Below are positions 36,347-45,255 of a DNA stretch of 64,000 nt, in pieces. The stretch comes from JANRJY01 sp033763735 (GTDB taxonomy: Bacteria > Bacteroidota > Bacteroidia > Cytophagales > UBA9547). Below the pieces are notes generated by a model that ran no database searches, had not been told where the DNA came from, and worked only from the letters and a program-made list of their open reading frames with translations. The stretch is taken from assembly GCA_033763735.1 (NCBI GenBank), contig JANRJY010000031.1, positions 26,815 to 90,814 on the forward strand, in the 5' to 3' direction. Within the stretch, counting starts at the first letter, position 1; every line of letters starts with the position of its first letter. Both the position numbers and the translations under genes were made by a program.

Positions 36347-36490
36347 TGTATTTCATTATTTGATTATTAAATAAATATTGATATGTCAAATTATGTTTTT
36401 TTATTCCGAAATAAATGGGTATTTACTTACATCAAATTAAAAATAAGTAAAAGGAGATAATTAAATTGTTTATTTTGGTATCCTTATTGT

Positions 36491-38521
36491 ATGTCGAAAT
36501 TCAAAACTTTATTGTTAATTTTTATTAGTGCATTCACATGCGCTATTGCTCAAAAAAGCACGGACGACAAATTGGTACAATTGGGAATGGAAGTGTATAA
36601 TTTTGGAGATAAAAATGATGCTTTGGAGATGTTTATTCAAGCTTCAGATTTTAATCCACTAAATGTGCAAGCCAATTATATGGCAGGTATCTGCTATTTG
36701 GAAACCACACAAAAATTTTTGTCAGTCAAGTATCTCATTCGTGCATACGAACTTAACCCACAAGTAGTTCCGAATATTTTATTCAAAATAGCGCAAGGTT
36801 ATCATTTGGGTGCCAATTTTGAAGATGCCATCCGATATTACAACCAATACAAATCTGAATTAAATGAACAGGTGGCAGAAAAGTTAAAATCGACACTCTC
36901 AAATGAATTTACAATTACGGATAAAAGAATACGAGAATGTCAGAACGCAATTGAGTTTTACAAAAATCCTTTAGGCTATGAAATACTACCTTTATCAACT
37001 GAGGTAAATACAGAATATCATGAATATGCTCCTGCAATAAATGAAGATCAATCACAGATGATTTTCACTTCAAGGCGTTCAGGGGGTGTAAGTGCTAATA
37101 AAGATGTGGATAACGACTATTTTGAAGATATATATATTGCCAAAAAAGTTAATGGTAAATGGCTACCGGCCAAAAATATTGGATTGACTATTAACAGTCC
37201 TACACACGATGGCAGTATTGGATTTTCGGCTGATGGCAAAATATTATTTATATACAAACCTTCCAATGGTGGTGATATATTCTATAGTTCACGTATCAAT
37301 GATTCTACTTGGGGTGAACCAATCAATATGGGTGCTCCAATTAATACAAAATATAATGAGCCGTCAGTATGCATAAGCAAAGATGGAAATACTTTGTTTT
37401 TTGCAAGTAATCGGACAGGTGGATTTGGTGGGATGGACATTTATAAATGCGAGAAAACCATTGAAGGAAAATGGGGTCCTGCAATTAACTTAGGAAGCAC
37501 AATCAATACAGAGTATGATGAAGATAGCCCTTATATAACACCCGATGGAAAATACTTGTATTTAAGTAGCAAAGGACATTTTGGTATGGGAGAATATGAT
37601 ATTTACAAATCGGCATGGAATAATTCAACCAAAACTTGGTCAAAACCAGAGAATCTTGGTTACCCAATTAACTCCCCTGATAATGATATATATTTTGTTA
37701 TTGCCGGTGATAACAAAACCGCCTATTATGCCTCAGCAAAATCAGGAAGTTTAGGAGGCAATGATATTTTTGTTATAAATCTGGAAGTTCCTGTAAAAAA
37801 AGATACTCTTTTAGCCAACAAATCTAGAACGATGGCCAAACAAATTAAAGGCAAATCAATAACAACAAAAAGCGCAGAAGTTACATCTTCAATAAAGTCA
37901 ACTGTTCGGACAAAGTTTAAAGTAATTGATGAAAAAACCGGAAAGTTGATAGATGTTACTGTTTCCGGAATTAAAGTTTTGAATAATGAACCAGTAAAAA
38001 ATATTAGAAAAACGACCGAAGGTGAATACGAACTATCTCTAGAACCGGGATTTAATTATTCAATTGAAATTCAGAAAGAAGGCTTTTTGTTTTACTCCGA
38101 AAATCTTGACTTGACAAATGGAGGCGATACTAAAATTATTTCAAAAACAATATCACTTCAGCGAATCAAAAATGGAAATAAAATTGTGTTAAACAACGTG
38201 TTTTTTGATCACGGAAAGGCAGTGCTTAAACAAGAGTCCAAAAACGAACTTGAATTACTGTATCAACTAATGGTAAAAAACAAAGATATCAGAGTGGAGG
38301 TTTCGGGCCATACAGATGATAGTGGAACCGATCAAATTAATAACACCCTGTCCACGCAAAGAGCCAAATTGGTGACAGAATATCTAGTTAAGAAAGGAAT
38401 CAGTCAAAACAGACTTATTGCCAAAGGTTATGGCAAAAACCGACCTATTGCGAGCAATGCTACTGAAGAAGGCAAAAAAATTAACCGAAGAACTGAATTT
38501 GAAGTGATTAAAGATTTTTAG
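36491..38521 (+). CDS. OmpA-family protein with TPR and PD40 repeats
   Basis: 676 residues: signal peptide (to about IAQ), N-terminal TPR-like helices (about 30-130), a PD40/WD40-like beta-propeller (about 170-440, with repeated TSRRSGG, FASNRTGGFGGMDIY and YLSSKGHFGMGEYDIY blades), a carboxypeptidase-like insert and a C-terminal OmpA domain (about 570-676, VEVSGHTDDSGTDQIN and INRRTEFEV) that binds peptidoglycan. This order is that of the T9SS-associated PorE-type outer-membrane proteins, though many paralogs exist. It probably anchors an outer-membrane machine to the wall. Confidence 0.88.
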   Translation: MSKFKTLLLIFISAFTCAIAQKSTDDKLVQLGMEVYNFGDKNDALEMFIQASDFNPLNVQANYMAGICYLETTQKFLSVKYLIRAYELNPQVVPNILFKIAQGYHLGANFEDAIRYYNQYKSELNEQVAEKLKSTLSNEFTITDKRIRECQNAIEFYKNPLGYEILPLSTEVNTEYHEYAPAINEDQSQMIFTSRRSGGVSANKDVDNDYFEDIYIAKKVNGKWLPAKNIGLTINSPTHDGSIGFSADGKILFIYKPSNGGDIFYSSRINDSTWGEPINMGAPINTKYNEPSVCISKDGNTLFFASNRTGGFGGMDIYKCEKTIEGKWGPAINLGSTINTEYDEDSPYITPDGKYLYLSSKGHFGMGEYDIYKSAWNNSTKTWSKPENLGYPINSPDNDIYFVIAGDNKTAYYASAKSGSLGGNDIFVINLEVPVKKDTLLANKSRTMAKQIKGKSITTKSAEVTSSIKSTVRTKFKVIDEKTGKLIDVTVSGIKVLNNEPVKNIRKTTEGEYELSLEPGFNYSIEIQKEGFLFYSENLDLTNGGDTKIISKTISLQRIKNGNKIVLNNVFFDHGKAVLKQESKNELELLYQLMVKNKDIRVEVSGHTDDSGTDQINNTLSTQRAKLVTEYLVKKGISQNRLIAKGYGKNRPIASNATEEGKKINRRTEFEVIKDF

Positions 38522-38919
38522 TTAAAACTGAATTAATTTTAGATTATAAATTGTTCCATCGGATGTAATATTAGTTTGAAATTATTTCCCAAAATGATTT
38601 ATTCATTAGGTTAGAATCAGGGAGAAAATCTATAATTAATTAAACTATAATTTTGCAATATAGAGACAAACAAATAACCTCTCACCTAGAAAAATTTATT
38701 TAAAAACTGCTTTATTATTTTTGTTGAAATTAAATTGAAAGGATTGCTTTATTCAAAAAGGTGTTCTAAAGCTCAAATGTTTATGTATTCTGATTAAAAG
38801 TTTCTAGATAGACCTATATTAAATTCGATTGATTGAAATTGAAAAAATGTTGTAAATAAAATACACCAAAAAAAACCTCAAATGAAGTACAAGTTTGGTT
38901 GTGTGTACGAATTGTTCCG
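38522..38919. other. Gene-free AT-rich region
   Basis: About 400 bp after the OmpA-family gene. A -7-like TAATTTTG occurs near 38647, but no -33 box or clear transcript follows. I see no gene, RNA or repeat. Confidence 0.4.
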
Positions 38920-38997
38920 TAATTCGGAACGGGTTCGAACCTCGGACCCTTCCGTTTTTAATACGGAATGCCCTGAACCAGCTGAGCGATACGTTTT
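38920..38997 (-). pseudogene. Decayed tRNA copy at the end of the GIY-YIG gene
   Basis: On the minus strand it keeps the tRNA D-arm (TCGCTCAGCTGGTTCAG), a 6-bp anticodon stem TTCCGT/ACGGAA with loop ATTAAAA, and the T-loop GGTTCGAACCC. The acceptor ends do not pair. D-arm and T-arm are nearly identical to the tRNA-Val at 39253-39328, with a different anticodon stem. It is therefore a tRNA-derived remnant rather than a working tRNA. The GIY-YIG reading frame ends inside its anticodon loop. Confidence 0.75.
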
Positions 38998-39215
38998 TTG
39001 CTTTTCCAAGATTTTATTTCTCTTTCTCTTTTAAGAGCAAGTTCTTTGGTAGGATATTTTTCGAAATATTTGAGTTCCCAGTCATTTGATTTACCTGTAA
39101 ATCCTTTGTGGTTGGAATTGTGTCTTCTAATCCTCTCAGTAAGGGTATCCGAAGTATAACCAACATAAAAAGTATCTTTTAATGGAGAGTAAATAATGTA
39201 AACTAGATATTCCAT
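38958..39215 (-). CDS. Small GIY-YIG nuclease-domain protein
   Basis: 85 residues: the GIY-YIG core VYIIYSPLKDTFYVGYT near the N-terminus, R-x3-H-N and FEKYPTKELALKRERE with the conserved acidic and basic residues. It belongs to the short UvrC/homing-nuclease-like family common in Bacteroidota. Its last residues (RIAQLVQGIPY) are translated from a decayed tRNA sequence, the stop codon lying in the anticodon loop. It is on the same strand and 37 bp downstream of tRNA-Val, behind that gene's terminator. I recall similar tRNA-encoded tails on other GIY-YIG genes, which suggests mobility linked to tRNA genes. Confidence 0.85.
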   Translation of the reverse strand: MEYLVYIIYSPLKDTFYVGYTSDTLTERIRRHNSNHKGFTGKSNDWELKYFEKYPTKELALKREREIKSWKSKKRIAQLVQGIPY

Positions 39216-39220
39216 ACATA

Positions 39221-39247
39221 AAAAAACCCCAACTTGCGTTGAGGTTT
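39221..39247 (-). terminator. Intrinsic terminator of tRNA-Val
   Basis: A 10-bp stem with one mismatch (AAACCTCAAC/GTTGGGGTTT on the minus strand, 4-base loop) followed by a T-run, right after the tRNA. Confidence 0.75.
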
Positions 39248-39252
39248 ATGTG

Positions 39253-39328
39253 TGGGAGCACACGGGTTCGAACCGCGGACCCTCTGCTTGTAAGGCAGAT
39301 GCTCTGAACCAGCTGAGCTATGCTCCCA
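39253..39328 (-). tRNA. tRNA-Val (anticodon TAC)
   Basis: 76 bases with a full cloverleaf: acceptor TGGGAGC/GCTCCCA, D-arm AGCTCAGCTGGTTCAGAGC, anticodon stem TCTGC/GCAGA around CTTACAA (anticodon TAC) and T-loop GGTTCGAACC. CCA is not encoded beyond the final CCA of the acceptor. A terminator follows it and a diverged tRNA copy lies 255 bp downstream. Confidence 0.95.
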
Positions 39329-39352
39329 AATCTTTGATTTACAAAAGGGAGT

Positions 39353-39361
39353 GCAAAAGTA
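39353..39361 (-). promoter_or_regulatory. -7 promoter box for tRNA-Val
   Basis: TACTTTTGC on the minus strand matches TAnnTTTGC, 24 bp before the tRNA. No good -33 TTTG is seen at the expected spacing. Confidence 0.5.
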
Positions 39362-39487
39362 TTAAATATTTTAAAAATTAAAATTTATATTTTAAAAAAT
39401 TTCAATCTAGAAAAAGACTTTTGAACATAAAGAAAGTAGCAATCGATTTCATTTTTCAAAATCAAAGCAATAGCATATCTTGCAGCG

Positions 39488-40642
39488 ATGGAGAATTTTG
39501 TTGTTTCGGCTCGCAAATATCGCCCTGCTACTTTTGATACAGTAGTTGGTCAGGAACATATTACAGTTACTTTAAAAAATGCGATTAAGAACAATCATCT
39601 CGCACAAGCATTTTTATTTTGTGGGCCCAGAGGGGTAGGAAAAACTACTTGTGCACGTATACTTGCCAAAACCATCAATTGTACCAATTTAACTTCCGAT
39701 AATGAAGCATGTGGTACGTGCGACTCCTGCACTGCTTTCCAAAATAATGCTTCTTTTAATATTCACGAATTGGATGCTGCATCCAATAACTCTGTTGATG
39801 ATATTCGTAATTTGGTGGATCAAGTTCGTTATCCGCCACAAATTGGAAACTATAAAGTGTATATAATAGATGAGGTGCACATGTTGTCAACTTCAGCTTT
39901 TAATGCATTTTTGAAAACATTAGAGGAACCACCAAAGTATGCCATTTTCATATTGGCTACCACTGAGAAAAATAAAATTATACCAACTATACTTTCTCGC
40001 TGCCAGATCTTTGACTTCAGCAGAATTCAGTTGAAAGATATTTCGGATCACTTAGTATCCATTGCAAAAAAAGAAAATATCTCTGTCGAGGATGAAGCAC
40101 TCAGACTCATTGCACTTAAAGCAGATGGAGGATTGAGAGATGCGCTTTCACTGTTTGATAGAATGGTCACTTTTTCGATGGGAAGTGGCCTGACCTATAA
40201 AGTGGTTATTGATAATTTGCATATTCTGGATTACGAATATTATTTTAAGGCCACTGAATATTTGTATGAAGAAAAATTATCTGCCGTATTGTTATTATTT
40301 GATGAAATTATCCAAAACGGATTTGAAGGTCACAATTTTTTGAATGGATTAATGGAACATTTGCGAAATTTATTGGTTTGCAAAGACCCAAGTACTGTTC
40401 AATTGATTCCTGTATCTGAATCCGTAAAAAAGAAATATCTGGACCAATCAGGAATGTTAAGCATCGGATATTTAATGACTGCACTTAATATTGCTAATCA
40501 TTTTGATATCAATTATCGAAATAGTAAAAATCAACGATTGCATATTGAATTGTGCCTGATGAAGCTTGCCAACATTAATAGTGCACTTTCTCTTGCAAAA
40601 GCGCTTTCATCATCGGAAGAGCTAAAAAAAAAAGTAGCTTAA
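39488..40642 (+). CDS. dnaX: DNA polymerase III gamma/tau subunit, gamma-length frame
   Basis: Clamp-loader ATPase that opens the sliding clamp at replication forks. This frame (384 residues) holds the AAA+ module: Walker A GPRGVGKTTCAR, four zinc-type cysteines (INCTN, ACGTCDSC), Walker B VYIIDEVHMLS, sensor residues in LATTEKNKIIPTILSRC and the domain III collar. It ends three codons after an A10 run (40624-40633). The remaining C-terminal part is open in the -1 frame to 41160. This is the pattern of gamma (short) and tau (full-length) made by slippage; the tau product would be about 557 residues. A sequencing error in the A-run is the main alternative. Confidence 0.93.
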   Translation: MENFVVSARKYRPATFDTVVGQEHITVTLKNAIKNNHLAQAFLFCGPRGVGKTTCARILAKTINCTNLTSDNEACGTCDSCTAFQNNASFNIHELDAASNNSVDDIRNLVDQVRYPPQIGNYKVYIIDEVHMLSTSAFNAFLKTLEEPPKYAIFILATTEKNKIIPTILSRCQIFDFSRIQLKDISDHLVSIAKKENISVEDEALRLIALKADGGLRDALSLFDRMVTFSMGSGLTYKVVIDNLHILDYEYYFKATEYLYEEKLSAVLLLFDEIIQNGFEGHNFLNGLMEHLRNLLVCKDPSTVQLIPVSESVKKKYLDQSGMLSIGYLMTALNIANHFDINYRNSKNQRLHIELCLMKLANINSALSLAKALSSSEELKKKVA

Positions 40643-41160
40643 ATCAAACTAATCCGCCAAAAGAAGTTTCAAGTAATCAGGTTGCTCCAACCAATACCGC
40701 TTTGAAGGCAATGCCTTCACTCAAACAAATTCATGTGCCAATTGCGAGTCCTAAGCAAGAACAAGAAGTTGAAATAGAATCAGAAAACGGCAAAGATGTT
40801 GAGATTGATGCAGCAAAATTGGCAGAACATATCAATGCATTTGCAAGAACAAGAAAGGCTCAGGACAAAATTTTGGAATTTACTTTATTGTTTGAAAAAC
40901 CATTTGAAATGGACAAATCCAATTTAAAATTTATCCTTTCAAATGAAATTGAAGATATATTATTGAAAGAAGTACGGCCTTTGCTAATAAAGTATCTTTT
41001 TGAAAATACAGGTGCCAAATTCACCATTGATTCGGAAATTAGGTTTGTTGAAACTAAAAAAACAGTGTTTAGTAACACCGATAAATACAAACATTTGGTA
41101 AATGAATATCCACTGCTTGAGGAACTAAAAAGAAGATTAGGCTTAGAATTGGATTATTAA
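40621..41160 (+). CDS. dnaX: Tau-specific C-terminal part of DnaX (-1 frame)
   Basis: Reads on from the A10 run in the -1 frame (AKKKSSLNQTNPPKEV...) without a stop to 41160. It has a Pro/Ser/Gln-rich linker and then a folded part of about 120 residues (INAFARTRKAQDKILEFTLLF to LKRRLGLELDY) that resembles the end of Bacteroidota DnaX proteins. Tau uses this region to hold the polymerase core and helicase. It has no good start of its own before 40702, and the linker upstream of that ATG is open, so it is best seen as part of dnaX. Confidence 0.8.
   Translation, partial: AKKKSSLNQTNPPKEVSSNQVAPTNTALKAMPSLKQIHVPIASPKQEQEVEIESENGKDVEIDAAKLAEHINAFARTRKAQDKILEFTLLFEKPFEMDKSNLKFILSNEIEDILLKEVRPLLIKYLFENTGAKFTIDSEIRFVETKKTVFSNTDKYKHLVNEYPLLEELKRRLGLELDY
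40624..40633 (+). promoter_or_regulatory. dnaX slippery A10 tract
   Basis: Ten A residues, read in frame as CTA AAA AAA AAA GTA. It contains the A-AAA-AAA type slippery heptamer, and a purine-rich GGAAGAG lies just upstream. A -1 ribosomal shift, or addition of one A by RNA polymerase, joins gamma to the tau extension. No strong downstream stem was seen, which favours transcriptional slippage as in Thermus dnaX. Confidence 0.65.
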
Positions 41161-41979
41161 CTAATCTTTTCTTTCGAATTTTTGCTTAATATTGAACGGA
41201 AATTTCAATTCTTTAGAGGCAGGTTCAACTTTATGATGTTCTATTCCTATATAAAAGTTTTGAAAGCCTTTACTATTTTTATACTTCAGCGATAATTTAT
41301 TTATATAAGCAAAAAGTATGTTTTCCACTTTTCTGAAATCTTCATAAGTTACATCCACAGTGTTGTGTGTTAAAGCATCTTCAAAAGTTATTTTTTCAAT
41401 TTTTGAAGTACTATCTCGAATGAAATTTTCTATAATAATATTGTTTCGTTTTTGAAATAATATAGTATAAACGCTATCCTGACTTTTGGTAGAAGAATCC
41501 TCATCTGTTTCGGCAAAAGGTGGATTTCCAAAAAACATGGATTGTACCAAATTAAAGTTGATTTCGAAACCTAATTTTTGTTTAAGATCCCCATAAGAGA
41601 GTTTATAATAATCTTTTTGGATACGGTTAATTACAAATACTGAATCTTTCGAAATTAAACATCGAACAACTTCCACACCTAAAGCGGGTGTAACCGAAAC
41701 CCATATAATACTATCCTTTGCCAATCGAATGGATGCATTTGCAGAAAACTGGTCCAAACCATCGGTGTATTCGATTTTGCTTTTGGTACTTAAGTACTTG
41801 AAATCAGCATTTTGTGTTTTTACTCTTTTTTTTATCCTTTTTTTTGCCCCGGGGATTGCTGCAATTTGTTTTAAATGCTTTCGCTGACAATCGTTAAATA
41901 AAAAGAGGCAAACTAAAAGTGCGGAAATCCAAAAAAGTGATTTATTCGTATAATTTTTTATCTGCAATTTTTTTATCAA
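41161..41979 (-). CDS. DUF4292 family envelope protein
   Basis: 272 residues with an N-terminal hydrophobic segment (LFWISALLVCLFLFNDC) whose cysteine could be a lipidation site, although the lipobox is poor. The rest matches DUF4292, with a LolA/LolB-like beta-sheet pattern (SIRLAKDSIIWVSVTPALGVEVVRCLISKDSVFVINR broken by loops). Bacteroidota members sit next to TPR genes as here. The start appears to be TTG inside the end of the TPR gene (38-bp overlap). A role in outer-membrane lipid or lipoprotein handling is inferred from the fold only. Confidence 0.8.
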   Translation of the reverse strand: MIKKLQIKNYTNKSLFWISALLVCLFLFNDCQRKHLKQIAAIPGAKKRIKKRVKTQNADFKYLSTKSKIEYTDGLDQFSANASIRLAKDSIIWVSVTPALGVEVVRCLISKDSVFVINRIQKDYYKLSYGDLKQKLGFEINFNLVQSMFFGNPPFAETDEDSSTKSQDSVYTILFQKRNNIIIENFIRDSTSKIEKITFEDALTHNTVDVTYEDFRKVENILFAYINKLSLKYKNSKGFQNFYIGIEHHKVEPASKELKFPFNIKQKFERKD

Positions 41980-43657
41980 TTAATTCGGATGCTTCTCCAA
42001 GTTCTTTTGCTTTTTTCCACATATTGATGGCTTCATCTTTTTTGCCTAATTGGTATAAGACATCTCCATAATGTTCTACAATAGTTCCGTTGTCAGATTT
42101 GTTTACAATTTTTTCGAAAACGTCTTTCGATTTTTCAAAATCTTTCATCACATACAATATCCAAGCATATGTATCCAAAAAAGTAGGATTGTCAGGATTG
42201 TCTTTCACTACCTTTTCGCTCATTTTACGAGCATATTCCAACTTCTCTTTACGTAACGAAAGAAAGTAGCTGTAATTATTAAGTACCGTGTAATTATTTG
42301 CGTCAATTTTTAATGCTTCCTCGTATGATTCGTCCGATTTTTTGTATTCTTTAACGCCATTGTAGCTGTCCCCCAGCATTGAAAGATATTGTAAAAGCAG
42401 TTCTTTGTCGGCTCCGGCAAGTTTTTTGCCTTGTTCCAATGAAGTGGTTGATTTTTTATAATCATGTTTCATGTAGTGACCAATTCCATTATAAAGCCAC
42501 AGTACAGATTGATTAGGATAAATTTCAAGGGCTTTGTCAGAAGTAGCAATAACACTATCGTACTGCAACAATTCCGATTCTATTTTTACTATTTGCAACC
42601 ATATTTTAAAGTGGGTGTTATCCAAAGAAATGGCTTTTTTGTAATTTTTAAGAGCTTCAGGGTTTTTTAATGTTATCGTTAATATATCCGCATACATTGC
42701 AAATGCTTTAGCTTCGTTGGGATGCACTTTTACTAATATTTCGCCCAAAACCAAACATTGTTCTTTGATTTCATCATTAGGTAATTGGCGAAGTTTGCCT
42801 ATGAGAATGCCAATTTTAGCATCAATATCTAATTCGGGATTGCTAAAGGCTTTTTCAAGTTGCTCATTTGATTTTCTAATGTCACCTTTTGCTTTGTATA
42901 TATCGGAAAGTGCAAGAATACCATATGGATTTTGAGGTTCATTTTTAAGTAAACCATCAACTAGTTTTTCCGCTTCGGCTAGTTTGTCGTTGGTAATTAA
43001 TAATTCAACTAGTGAAATTACGTGGCGAGGTTCATCAGGATAAGTATCAATGAGTCGTTGACCTTGTTTGATAGCTTCATCCAGCTTGTTAAGCGAAATG
43101 TATAATTGCTGTTTTTGTTTGATAATATCTTCGCTAATGCCAAAGGTTTTTTCAATTTTATCATAACACTCAATTGCTTTTTCTTTGTTTCCAATAATGA
43201 TATATATGTTAGCCAAATCGTAATAATATTCAATGGCATTCGGAATACGTTTCAATAAAGCCTGATACACTTTTACGGCTTCTTTAAAATCTTGCTTGCG
43301 TTCATACATTTGTGCAAGAAGCAAATAATAATATTTGTTGTTTTCGTCCAGTTCTACTGCTTTTTGAGCAAATTGAATGCCTTTATAAAAATTGCCTTGT
43401 TTGAAATACACCTGAGCAATCATGTAGTAGGTTGCGCCACTTTTGTCATTACTTTTAAGTGATTTTTCGAAAGCATTCATTGCTTTACCGAAATTATCGA
43501 GCATGTATTCTTTACAACCTTCGGTGAAGTTGTATTCGGCATCTTGCTTTTGTTGCTCGGTTAGCTCATTTTTTTTCTTCTTAAATATTTGAGCATCAAC
43601 AACTAAGCTAAAAGTAAAAATCAATAAAGCAATATAAATAAAGCGGGTGAAAAGCAT
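41942..43657 (-). CDS. Tetratricopeptide repeat protein
   Basis: About 571 residues from the ATG at 43657, which gives a clean signal peptide (MLFTRFIYIALLIFTFSLVV then DAQ); an ATG 33 bp upstream is also open but lies at the expected transcript start. The body is a run of TPR units (for example ATYYMIAQVYFKQGNFYKGI, EYYYDLANIYIIIGNKEKAI, YGDVLYQLGKKDEAI). It probably forms a periplasmic scaffold. It overlaps the DUF4292 gene, a pairing conserved in the phylum, with dut upstream. Confidence 0.85.
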   Translation of the reverse strand: MLFTRFIYIALLIFTFSLVVDAQIFKKKKNELTEQQKQDAEYNFTEGCKEYMLDNFGKAMNAFEKSLKSNDKSGATYYMIAQVYFKQGNFYKGIQFAQKAVELDENNKYYYLLLAQMYERKQDFKEAVKVYQALLKRIPNAIEYYYDLANIYIIIGNKEKAIECYDKIEKTFGISEDIIKQKQQLYISLNKLDEAIKQGQRLIDTYPDEPRHVISLVELLITNDKLAEAEKLVDGLLKNEPQNPYGILALSDIYKAKGDIRKSNEQLEKAFSNPELDIDAKIGILIGKLRQLPNDEIKEQCLVLGEILVKVHPNEAKAFAMYADILTITLKNPEALKNYKKAISLDNTHFKIWLQIVKIESELLQYDSVIATSDKALEIYPNQSVLWLYNGIGHYMKHDYKKSTTSLEQGKKLAGADKELLLQYLSMLGDSYNGVKEYKKSDESYEEALKIDANNYTVLNNYSYFLSLRKEKLEYARKMSEKVVKDNPDNPTFLDTYAWILYVMKDFEKSKDVFEKIVNKSDNGTIVEHYGDVLYQLGKKDEAINMWKKAKELGEASELIDKKIADKKLYE

Positions 43658-43739
43658 AGAAAGTCTGGATGTCAATAAATTTGAATCCATTTATCCACAA
43701 AATTAATCTTTTTTAGAAAACAAAGAAATGAAACGTGTT

Positions 43740-44174
43740 TCATTTTACTCCGGTGCTTCCATAACCTCCTGCTCCACGTTCTGTTTCAGAAAGATTATGA
43801 ACTTCATTCCAGCTAATTTGCTCATGCTTAGCAATTACCATTTGAGCAATTCTTTCTCCGGGGTTTATTTCAAACGTTTGGTCCGAGAGGTTCACTAAAA
43901 GCACTTTAATTTCGCCTCTATAATCGGCATCTATAGTGCCTGGTGTATTGAGTACAGTAATTCCGTGTTTAAATGCCAAACCACTTCTGGGCCTGATTTG
44001 TGCTTCATAACCAGAAGGAAGTTCAATAAATAAACCAGTAGCTACTAATTCACGTTTAAGTGGAGCCAGTTGAATTGGAGCAGAGATATTTGCTTTCAAA
44101 TCCAGACCGGCAGATAATGCAGTTTGGTATTGAGGTAGTTCGTAGTTGCTTTTATTGATTACATTAATCTTCAT
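43740..44174 (-). CDS. dut: dUTP diphosphatase
   Basis: Hydrolyses dUTP to dUMP, keeping uracil out of DNA and feeding thymidylate synthesis. 144 residues with all five trimeric-dUTPase motifs: AGLDLKA, RPRSGLAFKHGI, NTPGTIDADYRGEIKV, GERIAQMVI and the C-terminal RGAGGYGSTG arm that closes over the nucleotide. It leads into the TPR gene and is divergent from the membrane protein at 44242. Confidence 0.97.
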   Translation of the reverse strand: MKINVINKSNYELPQYQTALSAGLDLKANISAPIQLAPLKRELVATGLFIELPSGYEAQIRPRSGLAFKHGITVLNTPGTIDADYRGEIKVLLVNLSDQTFEINPGERIAQMVIAKHEQISWNEVHNLSETERGAGGYGSTGVK

Positions 44175-44241
44175 AAGTTTCTGTATTCAAAAATTGATTT
44201 TTTGTTTGTTTCAGTTCCAAGTTTATTTACTTTGTGCGAAT

Positions 44242-45255
44242 ATGAATAAAAACCTTCAAAATATTATTAAATATACCTTATCTTTTGCAATTGCAATTGT
44301 ATTGCTTTGCTTGGTATTCAGGTCAGTGAATTGGGAAAGCATTGTTACAGAACTTAAGAATGTATCTTATACTTGGGTGGTCGTCTCTATGATTGTTTCA
44401 TTAACTGCACATTGGATACGTGGTTTGCGCTGGAATTTATTATTACGTCCTGTTGGTCAATCACCTTCTGCTTTAAACGCTTTTATAGCAGTAATGATTG
44501 GTTATATGACCAATTGGGTATTACCACGCTTGGGTGAAGTGGCCCGTTGCAGTGTGCTCAAAAAGACGGATGATGTACCCATTGCAACTTCTGTAGGTAC
44601 CGTAATTACTGAAAGAATTTCTGATTTATTGGCATTAATTGTGCTTACCGGATTCACATTGATTTTGGAATATGACCAAGCAATGAATTTGATGAATACT
44701 TTTATTTTATCTAAGCTTCAAATGCCTGATAATAAAATATTTATAGCATTCATTTTGATAGGAATAATATTGGTTGGAATCGCATTTTTATATTTGATAT
44801 ACAAATTTCGATTTAAACTAATGCAAATTTCAATAATAGGGAAAGTAATGACCTTGCTATTGAATATAATGGAGGGAGTTTTGAGTGTGTTTAAGTTACA
44901 ACAAAAGTGGCTTTTTATTTTTTACACTTTTGCAATGTGGTTAATATATGTGATAACAATGTACGTTTTATTTTTTGCAATGCCTGGCATGGAAAATTTG
45001 GCATTTAACGTAGCTTTTGTGGCCACTATTATGAGTGCTATCAGTATGATAGCTCCAATACAAGGTGGTGTAGGCGTGTATCATTTGTTGGTAACGGCAT
45101 CATTGGTAGCTTATGGGGTTAATAATGAAAAAGCACTTGCCTTTGCAACCATAGCCAATGCTTCTCAATTTTTAATTATGATAATAACCGGAGCAATTTG
45201 CACGGTAGCAGCAACGTTTATTGAAAAAAGAAAATCTGAACCTGATGTTCTCTAA
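44242..45255 (+). CDS. LPG-synthase-type (UPF0104) integral membrane protein
   Basis: About 337 residues from the ATG at 44242 (MNKNLQNIIKYTLSFAI); upstream in-frame codons would run into dut's leader. It has about eight transmembrane helices and family features such as SLTAHWIRGLRWNLLLRP, MIGYMTNWVLPRLGEVARCSVL and APIQGGVGVYHLLVT. The family resembles the flippase domain of lysylphosphatidylglycerol synthase. It overlaps the heptose adenylyltransferase gene by 11 bp, so a lipid or glycan envelope role is likely. Confidence 0.85.
   Translation: MNKNLQNIIKYTLSFAIAIVLLCLVFRSVNWESIVTELKNVSYTWVVVSMIVSLTAHWIRGLRWNLLLRPVGQSPSALNAFIAVMIGYMTNWVLPRLGEVARCSVLKKTDDVPIATSVGTVITERISDLLALIVLTGFTLILEYDQAMNLMNTFILSKLQMPDNKIFIAFILIGIILVGIAFLYLIYKFRFKLMQISIIGKVMTLLLNIMEGVLSVFKLQQKWLFIFYTFAMWLIYVITMYVLFFAMPGMENLAFNVAFVATIMSAISMIAPIQGGVGVYHLLVTASLVAYGVNNEKALAFATIANASQFLIMIITGAICTVAATFIEKRKSEPDVL

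Noticed and set aside
38920..38997. A second functional tRNA (Leu TAA anticodon)
   Set aside because: The acceptor stem does not pair, the long variable arm of tRNA-Leu is absent, and the T-stem is mismatched.
38895..39089. Plus-strand open frame over the GIY-YIG and tRNA remnant
   Set aside because: Antisense to the GIY-YIG gene and made of tRNA-derived sequence.
40702..41160. Independent gene after dnaX
   Set aside because: The same frame is open back to the A10 run, and its content matches the C-terminal part of DnaX, so it is better read as the tau extension.
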